Part shown: positions 1 through 10,498 of the stretch, in pieces | How the letters are laid out: each line of letters opens with the position of its first letter | How positions within the stretch are numbered: the stretch's first letter is position 1 | Assembly (NCBI RefSeq): GCF_026870155.1 | Contig: NZ_CP113975.1 | Span: forward strand, 3,658,001-3,722,000 | Length of the DNA: 64,000 nt | Direction of reading: 5' to 3' | Source: Flavobacterium marginilacus | GTDB taxonomy: Bacteria; Bacteroidota; Bacteroidia; Flavobacteriales; Flavobacteriaceae | The notes under the pieces: generated by a model | What the model was told of the DNA's origin: nothing | Seen by the model: only the letters and a program-made list of their open reading frames with translations | Databases searched by the model: none | Made by a program: the position numbers and the translations under genes

Positions 1-29
1 ATCCAATGCCAGATAAAGACAATGCTCAT
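1..29 (-). CDS. possible 5' end of a gene running off the left edge
   Basis: An ATG at 29-27 on the minus strand opens nine codons (M S I V F I W H W) with no stop before the window edge. A TAnnTTTG-type box lies about 20 bases upstream at 59-52. Nothing more can be said about the product. It could also be a chance ORF. Confidence 0.3.
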
Positions 30-51
30 TACATTATAATTTAATCTTTTG

Positions 52-59
52 CAAAAGTA
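52..59 (-). promoter_or_regulatory. putative Bacteroidetes -7 promoter element
   Basis: TACTTTTG on the minus strand fits the TAnnTTTG consensus. It sits just upstream of the possible leftward gene at 29. No clear -33 TTG was placed. Confidence 0.4.
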
Positions 60-161
60 CAAATAATATAGTTAGCCGCCATTATTTGAAATTGATGAAA
101 ACAATACTGCAATAAATGGAACTAATGTCATTATCGAATATTCATTTTTAGAATCGCAGCA

Positions 162-346
162 TGGTATCTGCATTTAAAAATTTCTGACACGAATTACACT
201 AATTTACAAGAATTAAGATTGCTATATAATTACACAAAATATTCGAAACTGTACAAATTTGTAAAATTTGCTTTCAATTTTGATAAGAATTAGCGTTAAT
301 TGGTGAAATTCGTGTTTATCTTTTTTTTAAATGCGAATGCAGTGGA
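162..346 (+). repeat. dispersed foldback (MITE-like) repeat, copy 1
   Basis: This non-coding stretch of about 185 bases reappears in reverse complement at 28397-28580 with high identity. Its ends are inverted (CTGCATT near 169, AATGCAG near 336-342). Inside, CACGAATT and AATTCGTG blocks also face each other, so the unit can fold on itself. No ORF is present. It looks like a non-autonomous palindromic element or a conserved intergenic repeat. The rest of 1-406 shows nothing else I can support apart from the leftward promoter box. Confidence 0.8.
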
Positions 347-406
347 ATCTTAGCAGCTTTTATAGATTATCTGCTTTTTTACTTACCTTTAATACTGAAC
401 AAAAAA

Positions 407-2290
407 ATGAAAATGAAAAAATCGATTCTGTTATTTTTATTATTTTTCACTATAGCCGGCAAAGGACAAAACTTCGTGGCAGACATACCTACATACGAAG
501 TTTATAAATCGCTGAAGGGAAAACCGCTGTCGGATAAATTCTCAAATATCGAATCGGTGAAAATTGTGTATGATTTAAAATGGAAAAAACTCTATTATTT
601 CAATAGCGGCATCATCTCACATCATTATCAATTTGTAACGGAATATTTGGGATACAGCCAAGAACTGGCTGTTTTCAATACAGAAAATTACAGCAGCAAA
701 GAAACAGGACGTGATTATCTACTGGGGAATTTAAATCACATCAAAGGGACAGATAAATGGATTTTTGAATTGGCTGTTTCTGACAAAATGCCTGTTACTG
801 TAATTGAAAAATTTTTCAAGCTTGTTCAGGAAACAGCTTTTATGGGCAAATCATTGCAGTTCTATTTAAATGACCCAGAAAAAACAGAGCTCTACCGGCA
901 AGGCAGATTCAAAATTCCCTGCGTGGATTCTAAATTTATTTTCAGCGAATTAAAATATCAGGAAGTTTCGTCGGGAAACTGCATTGGGATTTTAAAAGAA
1001 TATAAAATCAAAGATTTGAATTCCATCAAACCAAAGGAAAATGAAATCGTGGTTCTGGACGGAACACCAGAAGTTCTGCCAAACGTAAAAGGAATCATCG
1101 TTAATGAACTGCAGACACCTTTGAGCCATTTAGTGATTTTGGGCAAAAACAGAAAAATTCCAATTATGGGCTACACCCCGGCTTTGACCGACAGTAGAAT
1201 AAAATCTCTTTTGAACAAAAAAGTAGAACTGCAGATAGCCATTGACACCTTTTACATCAAAGAAACCGACAAGAAAATAAAATCTGCCCGCAGCATTAAA
1301 AAACGTAAACTCGTAATGGACACCACCGTGACTGGACTTGTCGACTTATCCAAAATAAACAAAAAAGGAGTTGAATCCATAGGTTCCAAAGCTCAAAATC
1401 TATCGTATTTAATCGCCATTGCAAAAGATTCTACATTCAAAGTTCCCGAAAATGCATATGCAATTCCATTTTATTACTACAACAGACACATTCACAGTAA
1501 AGACATTTTTCCGTTAATTAATGAACTTATAAACAATCCCAATAAAGATGTTCAGTGGATAAATATACAGCTGGAAAAAATCAGGAAAGCCATCAAAAAA
1601 GAACCTATTAATACCGATCTAATTACAGCATTAAACGAAAAGCTGGGTAATCAAAAAAAGTTCAAAAATTTCAGATTCCGTTCTTCAACAAATGCAGAGG
1701 ATATTGATGGCTTCAACGGAGCAGGACTTTATGAATCAAAAACTGGAATTGTAGGCGATTCGATAAAATCTTTTGAAAAAGCCATCAAGCAAGTATGGGC
1801 GAGTGTTTGGAATGAGAGTTCGTACTGGGAAAGGGAAATTTTCGGAATTGACCAAAATAACATTGCAATGGGAGTTTTGGTACACCGATCTTTTCCGGAT
1901 GAACTGGCAAACGGCGTTGTGATCACCACCAATTTATTTCGAAAAGATTTTGAAGGTATAACAGTGAATGTTCAAAAAGGCGAAAACTCGGTTGTAAAAC
2001 CTAATAAAGGAGAAATCTGCGAACAGTTTACAGCTTATGATTTGAATATATTTGGAGAAAAAAGCGATAATGTCGATGTAGATTATATTTCGAATTCTTC
2101 CCTTAACGACAGCAAGCCATTGTTAAGCATTGCTGAGATCAATAATCTATTCAAAACCTGTAAAAAGATTGAAAGCAAAATGAATCGGTATTGGAATAAA
2201 TTCAACCGAAAACCAGTGGACATTGAATTTAAAATAGTAGGCGAAAAAAGAAATCTCTACATCAAACAGGTTCGCATTTTCAATGATTGA
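407..2290 (+). CDS. secreted PEP-synthase/dikinase-like protein (His domain followed by PPDK-type ATP-grasp)
   Basis: The 627-residue product starts with a signal peptide (residues 1-20, ending near GKGQ). Residues about 215-285 resemble the phosphohistidine mobile domain of PEP-utilising enzymes, with LSHLVILGKNRKIPIMG centred on His241. Residues about 320-625 resemble the pyruvate phosphate dikinase ATP-binding domain: RSSTNAED at 425-432, QVWASVWN at 462-469, then MGVLVHRSFPDELANGVVIT. The order His domain then ATP-grasp is the reverse of PEP synthase and recalls glucan water dikinase. The N-terminal 200 residues are unrecognised. A signal peptide on an ATP-using fold is odd, and substrate and activity are unknown. 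The gene is monocistronic and convergent with the DUF4956 gene. A start at 413 is equally possible. Confidence 0.75.
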   Translation: MKMKKSILLFLLFFTIAGKGQNFVADIPTYEVYKSLKGKPLSDKFSNIESVKIVYDLKWKKLYYFNSGIISHHYQFVTEYLGYSQELAVFNTENYSSKETGRDYLLGNLNHIKGTDKWIFELAVSDKMPVTVIEKFFKLVQETAFMGKSLQFYLNDPEKTELYRQGRFKIPCVDSKFIFSELKYQEVSSGNCIGILKEYKIKDLNSIKPKENEIVVLDGTPEVLPNVKGIIVNELQTPLSHLVILGKNRKIPIMGYTPALTDSRIKSLLNKKVELQIAIDTFYIKETDKKIKSARSIKKRKLVMDTTVTGLVDLSKINKKGVESIGSKAQNLSYLIAIAKDSTFKVPENAYAIPFYYYNRHIHSKDIFPLINELINNPNKDVQWINIQLEKIRKAIKKEPINTDLITALNEKLGNQKKFKNFRFRSSTNAEDIDGFNGAGLYESKTGIVGDSIKSFEKAIKQVWASVWNESSYWEREIFGIDQNNIAMGVLVHRSFPDELANGVVITTNLFRKDFEGITVNVQKGENSVVKPNKGEICEQFTAYDLNIFGEKSDNVDVDYISNSSLNDSKPLLSIAEINNLFKTCKKIESKMNRYWNKFNRKPVDIEFKIVGEKRNLYIKQVRIFND

Positions 2291-2334
2291 TGTTTAAAAG
2301 ACAATCATTGACGACAATTTTTGATTATTAAACC

Positions 2335-2892
2335 CTAATAAAAAATCAGAATTTCAACTTGATTTGACGCCCTGTTAATAGTTAAAATTTCGAAATCGAA
2401 AACGGGAAACGGAACAATCTCTTCTATTTTTGTCTTTTGATTTGAAGCGTCAATGCTAAAAAATTCATCGTAAGTGAAAATCAATTTACAGCTTTTTCTA
2501 TTATCAGGAGAAACGTGAACCAGCATCAGGGAGCCTAGCGTATAGAAAAAAATAATACTGATCTGGAAAAAAATCAAGACGCCATATTTTTCAAGCGGAT
2601 ACATGATATCCAAAATCGAGAGCGTAATAGTTGCAAAAAGAAATATTATTGCATTGAGCGAAAATGTCTGTCCCCTGAAACGCAAAATTGAAAAAATAGC
2701 AAAAAGCCCGAAACCAATCCCCACGCCAATTTCCACTTTGGTAAATAAGTAACACAGCGAAAATGTGCAAAAGCCAACGACAATTATCAATGGATTAATA
2801 GCTTCTTTATTCTTTCTGTTTGAGAAAAAATATAAAAAAAGCACCGAAAAAGTGAGTAACAGAAAACGGCATAACAGTTCGATTACATCCAT
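2335..2892 (-). CDS. DUF4956 family membrane protein
   Basis: The 185-residue product has an N-terminal hydrophobic helix and further membrane segments up to about residue 125, then a soluble tail of about 60 residues. The segment GFGLFAIFSILRFRGQTFSL is the typical conserved core of DUF4956 proteins, which occur beside polyphosphate VTC-like domains or alone in Bacteroidetes. No catalytic residues are evident. It lies 33 bases downstream of the YwqK/MORN gene on the same strand, so the two are probably cotranscribed. Function is unknown. Confidence 0.8.
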   Translation of the reverse strand: MDVIELLCRFLLLTFSVLFLYFFSNRKNKEAINPLIIVVGFCTFSLCYLFTKVEIGVGIGFGLFAIFSILRFRGQTFSLNAIIFLFATITLSILDIMYPLEKYGVLIFFQISIIFFYTLGSLMLVHVSPDNRKSCKLIFTYDEFFSIDASNQKTKIEEIVPFPVFDFEILTINRASNQVEILIFY

Positions 2893-2925
2893 ACAATCAC
2901 AAAGTTATTTTTTTTTAAATTCACC

Positions 2926-3645
2926 CTATTTATCAGTTTTAATATTATCTCTTTTAAGCTGAGGCTTTTTTGGCTTATCCATATTTTCCTCACTGTCCAG
3001 TTTGCCATTGATAAAAAACTGCCACTTTCCTATTTTCTTGCCATTTTTGAATTTTCCTTTGGCAATCACAAGATTATTCGGGTCTTTGTAAACAGCTTCA
3101 CCTTCGTACTCATTATTTTTAAAAAAACTTAGTTCCAAAACAATTCCTTTCTCAGAATATTTTTTATAGACACCTTCTTTTAATCCGTTTTTATAAATCG
3201 TTTCATCCACAGCTTTCCCGCTTGGATAATAAACTGTCCGCACACCGTCGAGTTTTCCATTCTTGTAATTCTCCAAAGTCATCAACGATTTGGAGGCCTT
3301 ATGATAATATTTCCATTGCCCTTCACGCAGTTTGTTTACTTCCTTTCCTTCACTCACAATATTCTTGTTCTGGTCATAAAAAACAGTGTAGCAGGAGTTA
3401 TCTGCAGCATTGAAAGTCCTTGTGGCAATGATAGATTTGGCTTTTGTATCATCATAAAAATTAAAAACACCAACTTCTTTTCCGTGGTCAAAAGTACCTT
3501 CGTAACGCTGTCTCCCCGATTCGGCATAAAAACCTTTCCAAATACCGTGTTTTTTACCATTGGCATCTACAGGATTGGCATCAGTCTGCGAAAAAACTGC
3601 CTGACAGCATAAAAAAAGGACAAAAACTCTAAAAACAGCTAACAT
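2926..3645 (-). CDS. secreted MORN/YwqK-type repeat protein
   Basis: The product has 239 residues with a signal peptide (about 1-19, ending VFSQ). It then shows at least six repeats of the form G-K-x-x-G-x-W/V-x-x-Y-x-x-x-G, for example KHGIWKGFYAESGRQRYEG and LREGQWKYYHKASKSL. This is the MORN variant fold of the YwqK family. Some databases call YwqK an antitoxin, but no toxin gene is adjacent and the protein is exported, so I would not assign that role. It probably forms a beta-sheet surface or periplasmic scaffold. It heads a two-gene unit with the DUF4956 gene. Confidence 0.8.
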   Translation of the reverse strand: MLAVFRVFVLFLCCQAVFSQTDANPVDANGKKHGIWKGFYAESGRQRYEGTFDHGKEVGVFNFYDDTKAKSIIATRTFNAADNSCYTVFYDQNKNIVSEGKEVNKLREGQWKYYHKASKSLMTLENYKNGKLDGVRTVYYPSGKAVDETIYKNGLKEGVYKKYSEKGIVLELSFFKNNEYEGEAVYKDPNNLVIAKGKFKNGKKIGKWQFFINGKLDSEENMDKPKKPQLKRDNIKTDK

Positions 3646-3778
3646 ATAATTCTAATTTAAATTATTCAAAAATCAATACTATAACATCAAAAAACGGCTA
3701 ATAGTATGATCTTTTATTTATTTCATAAAAGTACAAAACCAAGTACTATTAAAATTAATTCTCTTTATAAAAAACAAA

Positions 3779-3802
3779 AAGCTCCTATTTTACTAGGAGC
3801 TT
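3779..3802 (-). terminator. intrinsic terminator of yidC
   Basis: Perfect 9-bp arms AAGCTCCTA (3779-3787) and TAGGAGCTT (3794-3802) flank a 6-base loop. Read on the minus strand, the stem is followed by a T-rich tract. It lies about 20 bases past the yidC stop. Confidence 0.9.
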
Positions 3803-3822
3803 CAGCAATATTTATCAAAATA

Positions 3823-5718
3823 TTATTTCTTTTTTGCTTTTTGAGCCTCGGCCTGTTCCATAGCTTCTTGTAATCGCTGTTGGAATTTACCTGGTTTTTT
3901 AGGCTCTTTCAGTTTGTTTTCCTGAATCTGAGCATGAATTTTATCCGAATCTACAATGTAATTCTTGATCACAAACATAATCCCGATAGTGATTAAGTTC
4001 GATATAAAGTTATACAAACTCAATCCTGCACCATAACTGTTGAAGAAAATCAACATCATAATTGGCGAAACATAAATCATCATTTTCATCATTTTGGCCA
4101 TATCCGGCATACCTTCCTGCTGAGGAGCTGCCATCTGCTGATCACCAGAAGTCATTTTCATGTAGAAGAAAATCGCAATTGCTGCCAAAATTGGAAACAA
4201 ACTGATATGATCACCGTACAATGGAATATGGAAAGGCAATTTATAAACAGAGTCAAATGAAGATAAATCATCTGCCCAAAGGAATCCTTTTTGTCTTAAC
4301 TCAAAAGCAGACGGAAAAAACTGAAACGAAGCATACATAAACGGAATCTGAATCAAAGCCGGAATACAGCCCGCCATAGGATTGACACCAGCTTTTGAAT
4401 ACAGTTTCATCGTTTCCTGCTGTTTTTTCATCGGGTCTTTTTTATATTTTTCACCCAGCTCAGTAATGTCCGGACGCAACACTTTCATCTTCGCCTGCGA
4501 CAGGAATGACTTATAAGTAATAGGCGACATCGCTAATTTTATAAGAATCGTAAAAATAATAATCGCAATTCCGTAAGAAATTCCTCCTGTTAAAAATCCA
4601 AATAACGGAATGAAAATAAATTTATTAATCCACCCAAAAATCCCCCAGCCAAGCGGAACTATTTTTTCAATGTTTTTATCATAAGCTTTCAAAGTAGCAT
4701 AATCAGTTGGTCCAAAATACCAGCTCATTTTATAATCCAGTTCACCATTATGGAAAGCCAAAGGTACTGCCGCTTTTAGATCCTTTATAAAAACAGTATC
4801 TTTTGTTTCATCCAAAGCCAATTTATTCGATTTTAACTGTGCTTTTTCAAAAGGAGTATCTGTTATCAGAATAGACGCGAAAAAATGCTGTTTGAAAGCA
4901 ATATAAGATACTTTGTCCGGTGTTTCTTCTTTATCTTTTCCGTCATTAACATAGTTATGCTTATTGTCTTCGTATTGATAACGGACTTCGGTATAACGAT
5001 TTTCATAAGCGATGCTTTTCTCACTTCTGTACGTTTTCATATTCCACTGTAAATCCAATGGTTTGCCCGTATTAAGTACTTTATTCAAACCTTGAGAACG
5101 AATATCAAAACCAACCATATAATCCTTTGGTTTCAAAATATATTTGTATTCTAAATATTCATTGGCACCCGCTTTCAATTTCATAGAAAGGATTTGGTCA
5201 GCACCAGATTTAGTCAATGCAGGCTCAAAATAAAGGTCTTTAGTATTTAAAATGCGATTGTCGCTTGTCTGCAGCTGAATGTTCAAATCGGCATTGTTGT
5301 CTTTGATTAAAGAAACCAGCTGTCCAGAATTTTTCTTGAATTTTTCAAAATTCTTCAAAGTAGCTTCAACAATGTACCCTCCTTTATTTGCAATTTTCAA
5401 TAATACATAATCATTTTCGATTGTTGTAACATCATTTTTTGCAGAAGGCAACGTTGCAGAATAAGCAAACCCGCCTAATGTTTTTTGCAATTGTGCCAAT
5501 TGGGTAGAATCTCCAGGCATAATAACTGCTGCTGGAGCCACAGCTTGTTTAGCAGCCACAGCCTTTGCCTGAGCTTCTTTTGCGACCAATTCTTTTTTAG
5601 CCTTTTCTGCAGCAAGCTGTGCCTCTGAAGGTTTGTTTTGGTACATCATCCAAAAGAATATACCAACGATTAATAACATACCTATAATCGAGTTAAGGTC
5701 TAATTTTTTTTCTTCCAT
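3823..5718 (-). CDS. yidC: membrane protein insertase YidC
   Basis: At 631 residues this has the length usual for Bacteroidetes YidC. An N-terminal signal-anchor helix (about residues 10-24) precedes an Ala/Lys-rich linker. A large periplasmic beta domain (about 75-345) follows, then the conserved membrane core of five helices. The core includes GGISYGIAIIIFTILIKLAM, the Lys-rich cytoplasmic loop KKDPMKKQQETMKLY, and NPMAGCIPALIQIPFMYASF. The C-terminus is a basic tail. YidC inserts and folds inner-membrane proteins with or without SecYEG. The gene lies 120 bases downstream of pyrG on the same strand, a pairing common in flavobacteria, and ends in a strong terminator. Confidence 0.98.
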   Translation of the reverse strand: MEEKKLDLNSIIGMLLIVGIFFWMMYQNKPSEAQLAAEKAKKELVAKEAQAKAVAAKQAVAPAAVIMPGDSTQLAQLQKTLGGFAYSATLPSAKNDVTTIENDYVLLKIANKGGYIVEATLKNFEKFKKNSGQLVSLIKDNNADLNIQLQTSDNRILNTKDLYFEPALTKSGADQILSMKLKAGANEYLEYKYILKPKDYMVGFDIRSQGLNKVLNTGKPLDLQWNMKTYRSEKSIAYENRYTEVRYQYEDNKHNYVNDGKDKEETPDKVSYIAFKQHFFASILITDTPFEKAQLKSNKLALDETKDTVFIKDLKAAVPLAFHNGELDYKMSWYFGPTDYATLKAYDKNIEKIVPLGWGIFGWINKFIFIPLFGFLTGGISYGIAIIIFTILIKLAMSPITYKSFLSQAKMKVLRPDITELGEKYKKDPMKKQQETMKLYSKAGVNPMAGCIPALIQIPFMYASFQFFPSAFELRQKGFLWADDLSSFDSVYKLPFHIPLYGDHISLFPILAAIAIFFYMKMTSGDQQMAAPQQEGMPDMAKMMKMMIYVSPIMMLIFFNSYGAGLSLYNFISNLITIGIMFVIKNYIVDSDKIHAQIQENKLKEPKKPGKFQQRLQEAMEQAEAQKAKKK

Positions 5719-5838
5719 TTTTTTATTGTTGTTTTTCGTCTTCCTAATTTAAACCAAATTTAGAGACTGATTCTGTTAGTCATCAATACTCATTCAATGT
5801 TACATTCTGACGATAATCTTTTCTAAAAAACTAATTTA

Positions 5839-7524
<1,686 letters not shown>

Positions 7525-7700
7525 TTAGAAAATTAGAAAATGTGCCAAATCAAAAATTAATCCATGAGTCAATCTGATAATTTAAGAAATAGATAAATGA
7601 TAATTAAAAAACAATGAATTAAATTCATTTCTAACCAATATTTTATAATTATCTATCTAAAGATTATGCAATTTTCTAATTCTCCTATTATCTAATTATT

Positions 7701-7931
7701 TTAAGGTTTCGGATATTTCTTTTTTATATTCCGAATCAGTTCTTCGAGTCCGTTGAGTTTTAACTCATGAACTAATTTCAATTGTTCGCCCAGTTCTCCT
7801 TTTGGAAAACCTTTATTGCTGTACCAGACAATGTAATATTCAGGAATATCAATAAGAAACCAGCCTTCGTATTTCCCGAAAGGCATTTTGGTGTGAGCAA
7901 GTTTTATGAGCTGTTTTTGGTTTTCGTCCAT
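7701..7931 (-). CDS. DUF3820 family small protein
   Basis: The 76-residue product starts at ATG 7931. A longer in-frame reading would use a TTG at 7955 that falls inside the upstream terminator, so it is unlikely. The conserved core MPFGKYEGWFLIDIPEYY and the following W-Y-x-x-K-G-F-P-x-G-x-L segment match DUF3820, short proteins sometimes described as quorum-sensing-regulated virulence factor-like. Molecular function is unknown. It lies downstream of the OsmC gene, separated by a terminator hairpin. Confidence 0.8.
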   Translation of the reverse strand: MDENQKQLIKLAHTKMPFGKYEGWFLIDIPEYYIVWYSNKGFPKGELGEQLKLVHELKLNGLEELIRNIKKKYPKP

Positions 7932-7942
7932 TTTTAAAAGTA

Positions 7943-7971
7943 AAAAGAAGCCCAAACAAAGAGCTTCTTTT
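7943..7971 (-). terminator. intrinsic terminator after the OsmC gene
   Basis: Arms AAAAGAAGC (7943-7951) and GCTTCTTTT (7963-7971) form a 9-bp stem with a T-run on the minus strand. It lies about 27 bases past the OsmC stop and just upstream of the DUF3820 start. Confidence 0.85.
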
Positions 7972-7997
7972 CATTGAAATTATTAACAATTTAATTT

Positions 7998-8399
7998 TTA
8001 TTTCCAGATGAAACTAATATCTTTTTTAATTTCAGTATTCAGACTCAGGAAAACGGGACATGTCATTGCTGCTCTTTCCAGAATTGTTTTATCTTTTTCT
8101 TCGGTAACTCCCTCCATTTCAAAAACAATTTCGATAGCACCGATGCGTCTTGGTTCGGCATTCATGATTTTGGTAACGGCTGCTGTAGAACCTTTAAAAT
8201 CAATATTCAGATCCCTTGCTTTGATCCCCATAATCGTCATCATGCAGGTAGCCAAAGCATTGGCAACTGAATCAGTTGGAGAGAAAGCTTCTCCTTTTCC
8301 GTTATTATCTACTGGAGCATCAGAAAGCACTTCTGTTCCTGATTGTATATGTACAGAGGAAGTCCTTAAATCCCCTAAATAAGTTACTTTTGAAGTCAT
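7998..8399 (-). CDS. OsmC family peroxiredoxin-like protein
   Basis: The 133-residue product has the OsmC/Ohr layout. Its N-terminal strand pair (VTYLGDLRTSSVHIQSG) is followed by SPTDSVANALATCMMTIMGI with the first reactive Cys. The second half has the second Cys in AAMTCPVFLSL. Members reduce organic hydroperoxides through the two cysteines. The length and spacing are those of the YhfA/OsmC subgroup, whose substrate is not settled. It is a single gene with its own terminator. Confidence 0.92.
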   Translation of the reverse strand: MTSKVTYLGDLRTSSVHIQSGTEVLSDAPVDNNGKGEAFSPTDSVANALATCMMTIMGIKARDLNIDFKGSTAAVTKIMNAEPRRIGAIEIVFEMEGVTEEKDKTILERAAMTCPVFLSLNTEIKKDISFIWK

Positions 8400-8461
8400 T
8401 TTTTTAGTTGTTGGTTGATGGTTTTTAGTTGTCAGTTATCAGAATACTTAAAACTACGTTT

Positions 8462-10408
8462 CTACTTTGCTTCTTTTACTGTCAAATCGGTGTCGTAATA
8501 CAGGATGTAAACACCTTTATTGACATAACCACCTTCTTCTTTTTTATGATATTCAAACTTGTTTTCAACTTGTTCTGTTATCATCGTTTCGGCAGTTTCC
8601 TGATACGTTTTGCCCTGAGACAGACGCATCATCGTATCGAAAGTTATATCAAAACCACGAATTGCGAAAGTACTTGGATTGACTTTATTCTTTTTTCGGT
8701 AACTCTGCATGAATATTTGAGCTTCAGGAGAATTATTCTCTCGGGTTGCCGAAGGATACATCAAATGCAGTTTTGTCAAATTTTCAAAACTAATTTCATC
8801 AGTATCTAAAGTTTCATTTGGCTCCAAAATAACCAATTGCACCTGATAAGCAGCCATTACGCTGACCATTGCATTTATGGTATATTTAATCATTCCTGTA
8901 TTGGCGGTTTCTAGAATGATATAATTCATTTTATCCTTAACCAGCTGACTTTTGAAACCTTCAACATTCAAACCCCCTGTCGGAGTCAAAGGCGCAATTT
9001 TCACTTGTTTTTGACTCTCAGAAATGTATTTCCTAATTGTTTCTCTTTTCTTATCAATAACCGCAATTATATTGCCTTGTTTTGTATTTAAAAAATCAAA
9101 CATAGCCGTTTTTAAAACCGCAGCCGGAACAATTGACTGATATAAATTTGGTGTTGGATTTCCTGCATCTTTTGACAGCGGTGAAATAACCGGCACATTA
9201 CTCTGACCAAGAAGGTTTGCCATTTTTTCTACATTTGTCTGATAAAAAGGACCAACAACGGCATCGGCATTTGCCAAATCATCAGCACTAAAAATAGTTC
9301 CAACATTTGAAGTTGTTTTTGCTTCATTCGAATCAAAAATCTTAATATCCATAGTAACTCCAGCCTGTTTTGCCGAATCAATCGCAACTAAAGCACCGGC
9401 ATAAAAATCTAAAGTCATATTCAGGAATTTATCATTGTTCAGACGATTAACATTAGAACTGATAGTATCTCCTCCATTCTTGGCAATATTGAAAGGCAAT
9501 AACAATACTAAAGTTTTCTTGTCATTACTGTTTTTCTTAGTCAAAACAACTTTTTGTTTAGCTGAACTAAATGCAATCTGATTTGATTTTGACGGTACCT
9601 TTAAAACCATTCCTTCCTGAACACCAGCCGATAAACCAGGATTCAAATCCACTAACTGCTGCTGTGTCAGTCCATACTGCTTAGACAAACTATAAAAAGT
9701 TTCTTTGGCTTTTACAGTATAATCAATATAACTTATAGGTTCAGACTTAGGAGCGGGCAATGATTTTACCGGCACCTCTTTGGTTTCTGAAACAACGGTT
9801 TTTGATGCTGCTTTCGGTCTGGTTCCTTTTATTAATAACTCATATCCGATCGTTAGATTAGGTATAATCTCAGGATTTTTTCGTTCCAATTCTTCAATAG
9901 TAATATCATATTTCTTTGCTATCGAAAATTTGGTTTCTTTTGGCAGTACCGTATGATAAATTACTGTGCTTTTAGCCACAATATTTGTTTTTGGGCTGTT
10001 CTTGGATGGAATATTTAAAACCTGACCCACCTGCAAACCTAATTTTTCAAGATCGGGATTTACTTTCTTTAAATCGGCATCAGTTACATCGTATTTTTTT
10101 TCAATACCAAATAATGTTTCCTTTGGAAGTACCTCATGAGTTTTCGGCAGCTGCTTAACCGCTGATTTTGCAGGCTGTTCAGCAGTTTTCCCTTTACCTT
10201 TTGAGATCAGCAGAACACTATTAGGTTTCACTCCTTTTTGTGCATCAGGATTTAGCTTATAAATATCGTAAGGAGTAACATTAAATTTTTGAGCAATCTG
10301 ATTTACTGTTTCCCCTTTACCGACGATGTACTTATCTATTTTTTCCTGAGCAGCGATTGAAGTCAGTGAAAAAAATATCGTGCAAATTGTTACAAAAAAA
10401 TAATTCAT
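8462..10408 (-). CDS. secreted LysM protein with periplasmic-binding-protein-like domain
   Basis: The 648-residue product has a signal peptide (1-20, ending AAQ) and four LysM modules in the first 270 residues, beginning YIVGKGETVNQIAQKF, HEVLPKETLFGIEKKY, YHTVLPKETKFSIAKKY and YTVKAKETFYSLSKQY. The C-terminal 350 residues look like a type I periplasmic-binding fold related to amino-acid ABC receptors and LpoA-type proteins (ADAVVGPFYQTNVEKMANLL, NVPVISPLSK). It is likely a periplasmic cell-wall protein. Its neighbour at 10499-12379 has the same LysM set, suggesting duplication and a shared wall role. Confidence 0.88.
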   Translation of the reverse strand: MNYFFVTICTIFFSLTSIAAQEKIDKYIVGKGETVNQIAQKFNVTPYDIYKLNPDAQKGVKPNSVLLISKGKGKTAEQPAKSAVKQLPKTHEVLPKETLFGIEKKYDVTDADLKKVNPDLEKLGLQVGQVLNIPSKNSPKTNIVAKSTVIYHTVLPKETKFSIAKKYDITIEELERKNPEIIPNLTIGYELLIKGTRPKAASKTVVSETKEVPVKSLPAPKSEPISYIDYTVKAKETFYSLSKQYGLTQQQLVDLNPGLSAGVQEGMVLKVPSKSNQIAFSSAKQKVVLTKKNSNDKKTLVLLLPFNIAKNGGDTISSNVNRLNNDKFLNMTLDFYAGALVAIDSAKQAGVTMDIKIFDSNEAKTTSNVGTIFSADDLANADAVVGPFYQTNVEKMANLLGQSNVPVISPLSKDAGNPTPNLYQSIVPAAVLKTAMFDFLNTKQGNIIAVIDKKRETIRKYISESQKQVKIAPLTPTGGLNVEGFKSQLVKDKMNYIILETANTGMIKYTINAMVSVMAAYQVQLVILEPNETLDTDEISFENLTKLHLMYPSATRENNSPEAQIFMQSYRKKNKVNPSTFAIRGFDITFDTMMRLSQGKTYQETAETMITEQVENKFEYHKKEEGGYVNKGVYILYYDTDLTVKEAK

Positions 10409-10498
10409 AGTTAGATCGGGTCATTTATATTTTAGTAAAAATACTGTCTTTATAACAGATATTTTCTCTAAAGACTGTTAATTTATTCTTTTATTGAA

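Noticed and set aside
3301..3612. 103-codon plus-strand frame opposite the YwqK/MORN gene
   Set aside because: It is an antisense shadow of a clear repeat-protein gene with no domain or promoter support.
2926..3645. Toxin-antitoxin pair suggested by the YwqK name
   Set aside because: The protein has a signal peptide and the neighbour is a DUF4956 membrane protein. No toxin-like gene is adjacent.
8008..8382. 124-codon plus-strand frame opposite the OsmC gene
   Set aside because: It is antisense to a conserved family protein, and its peptide is low-complexity Ser/Ile without motifs.
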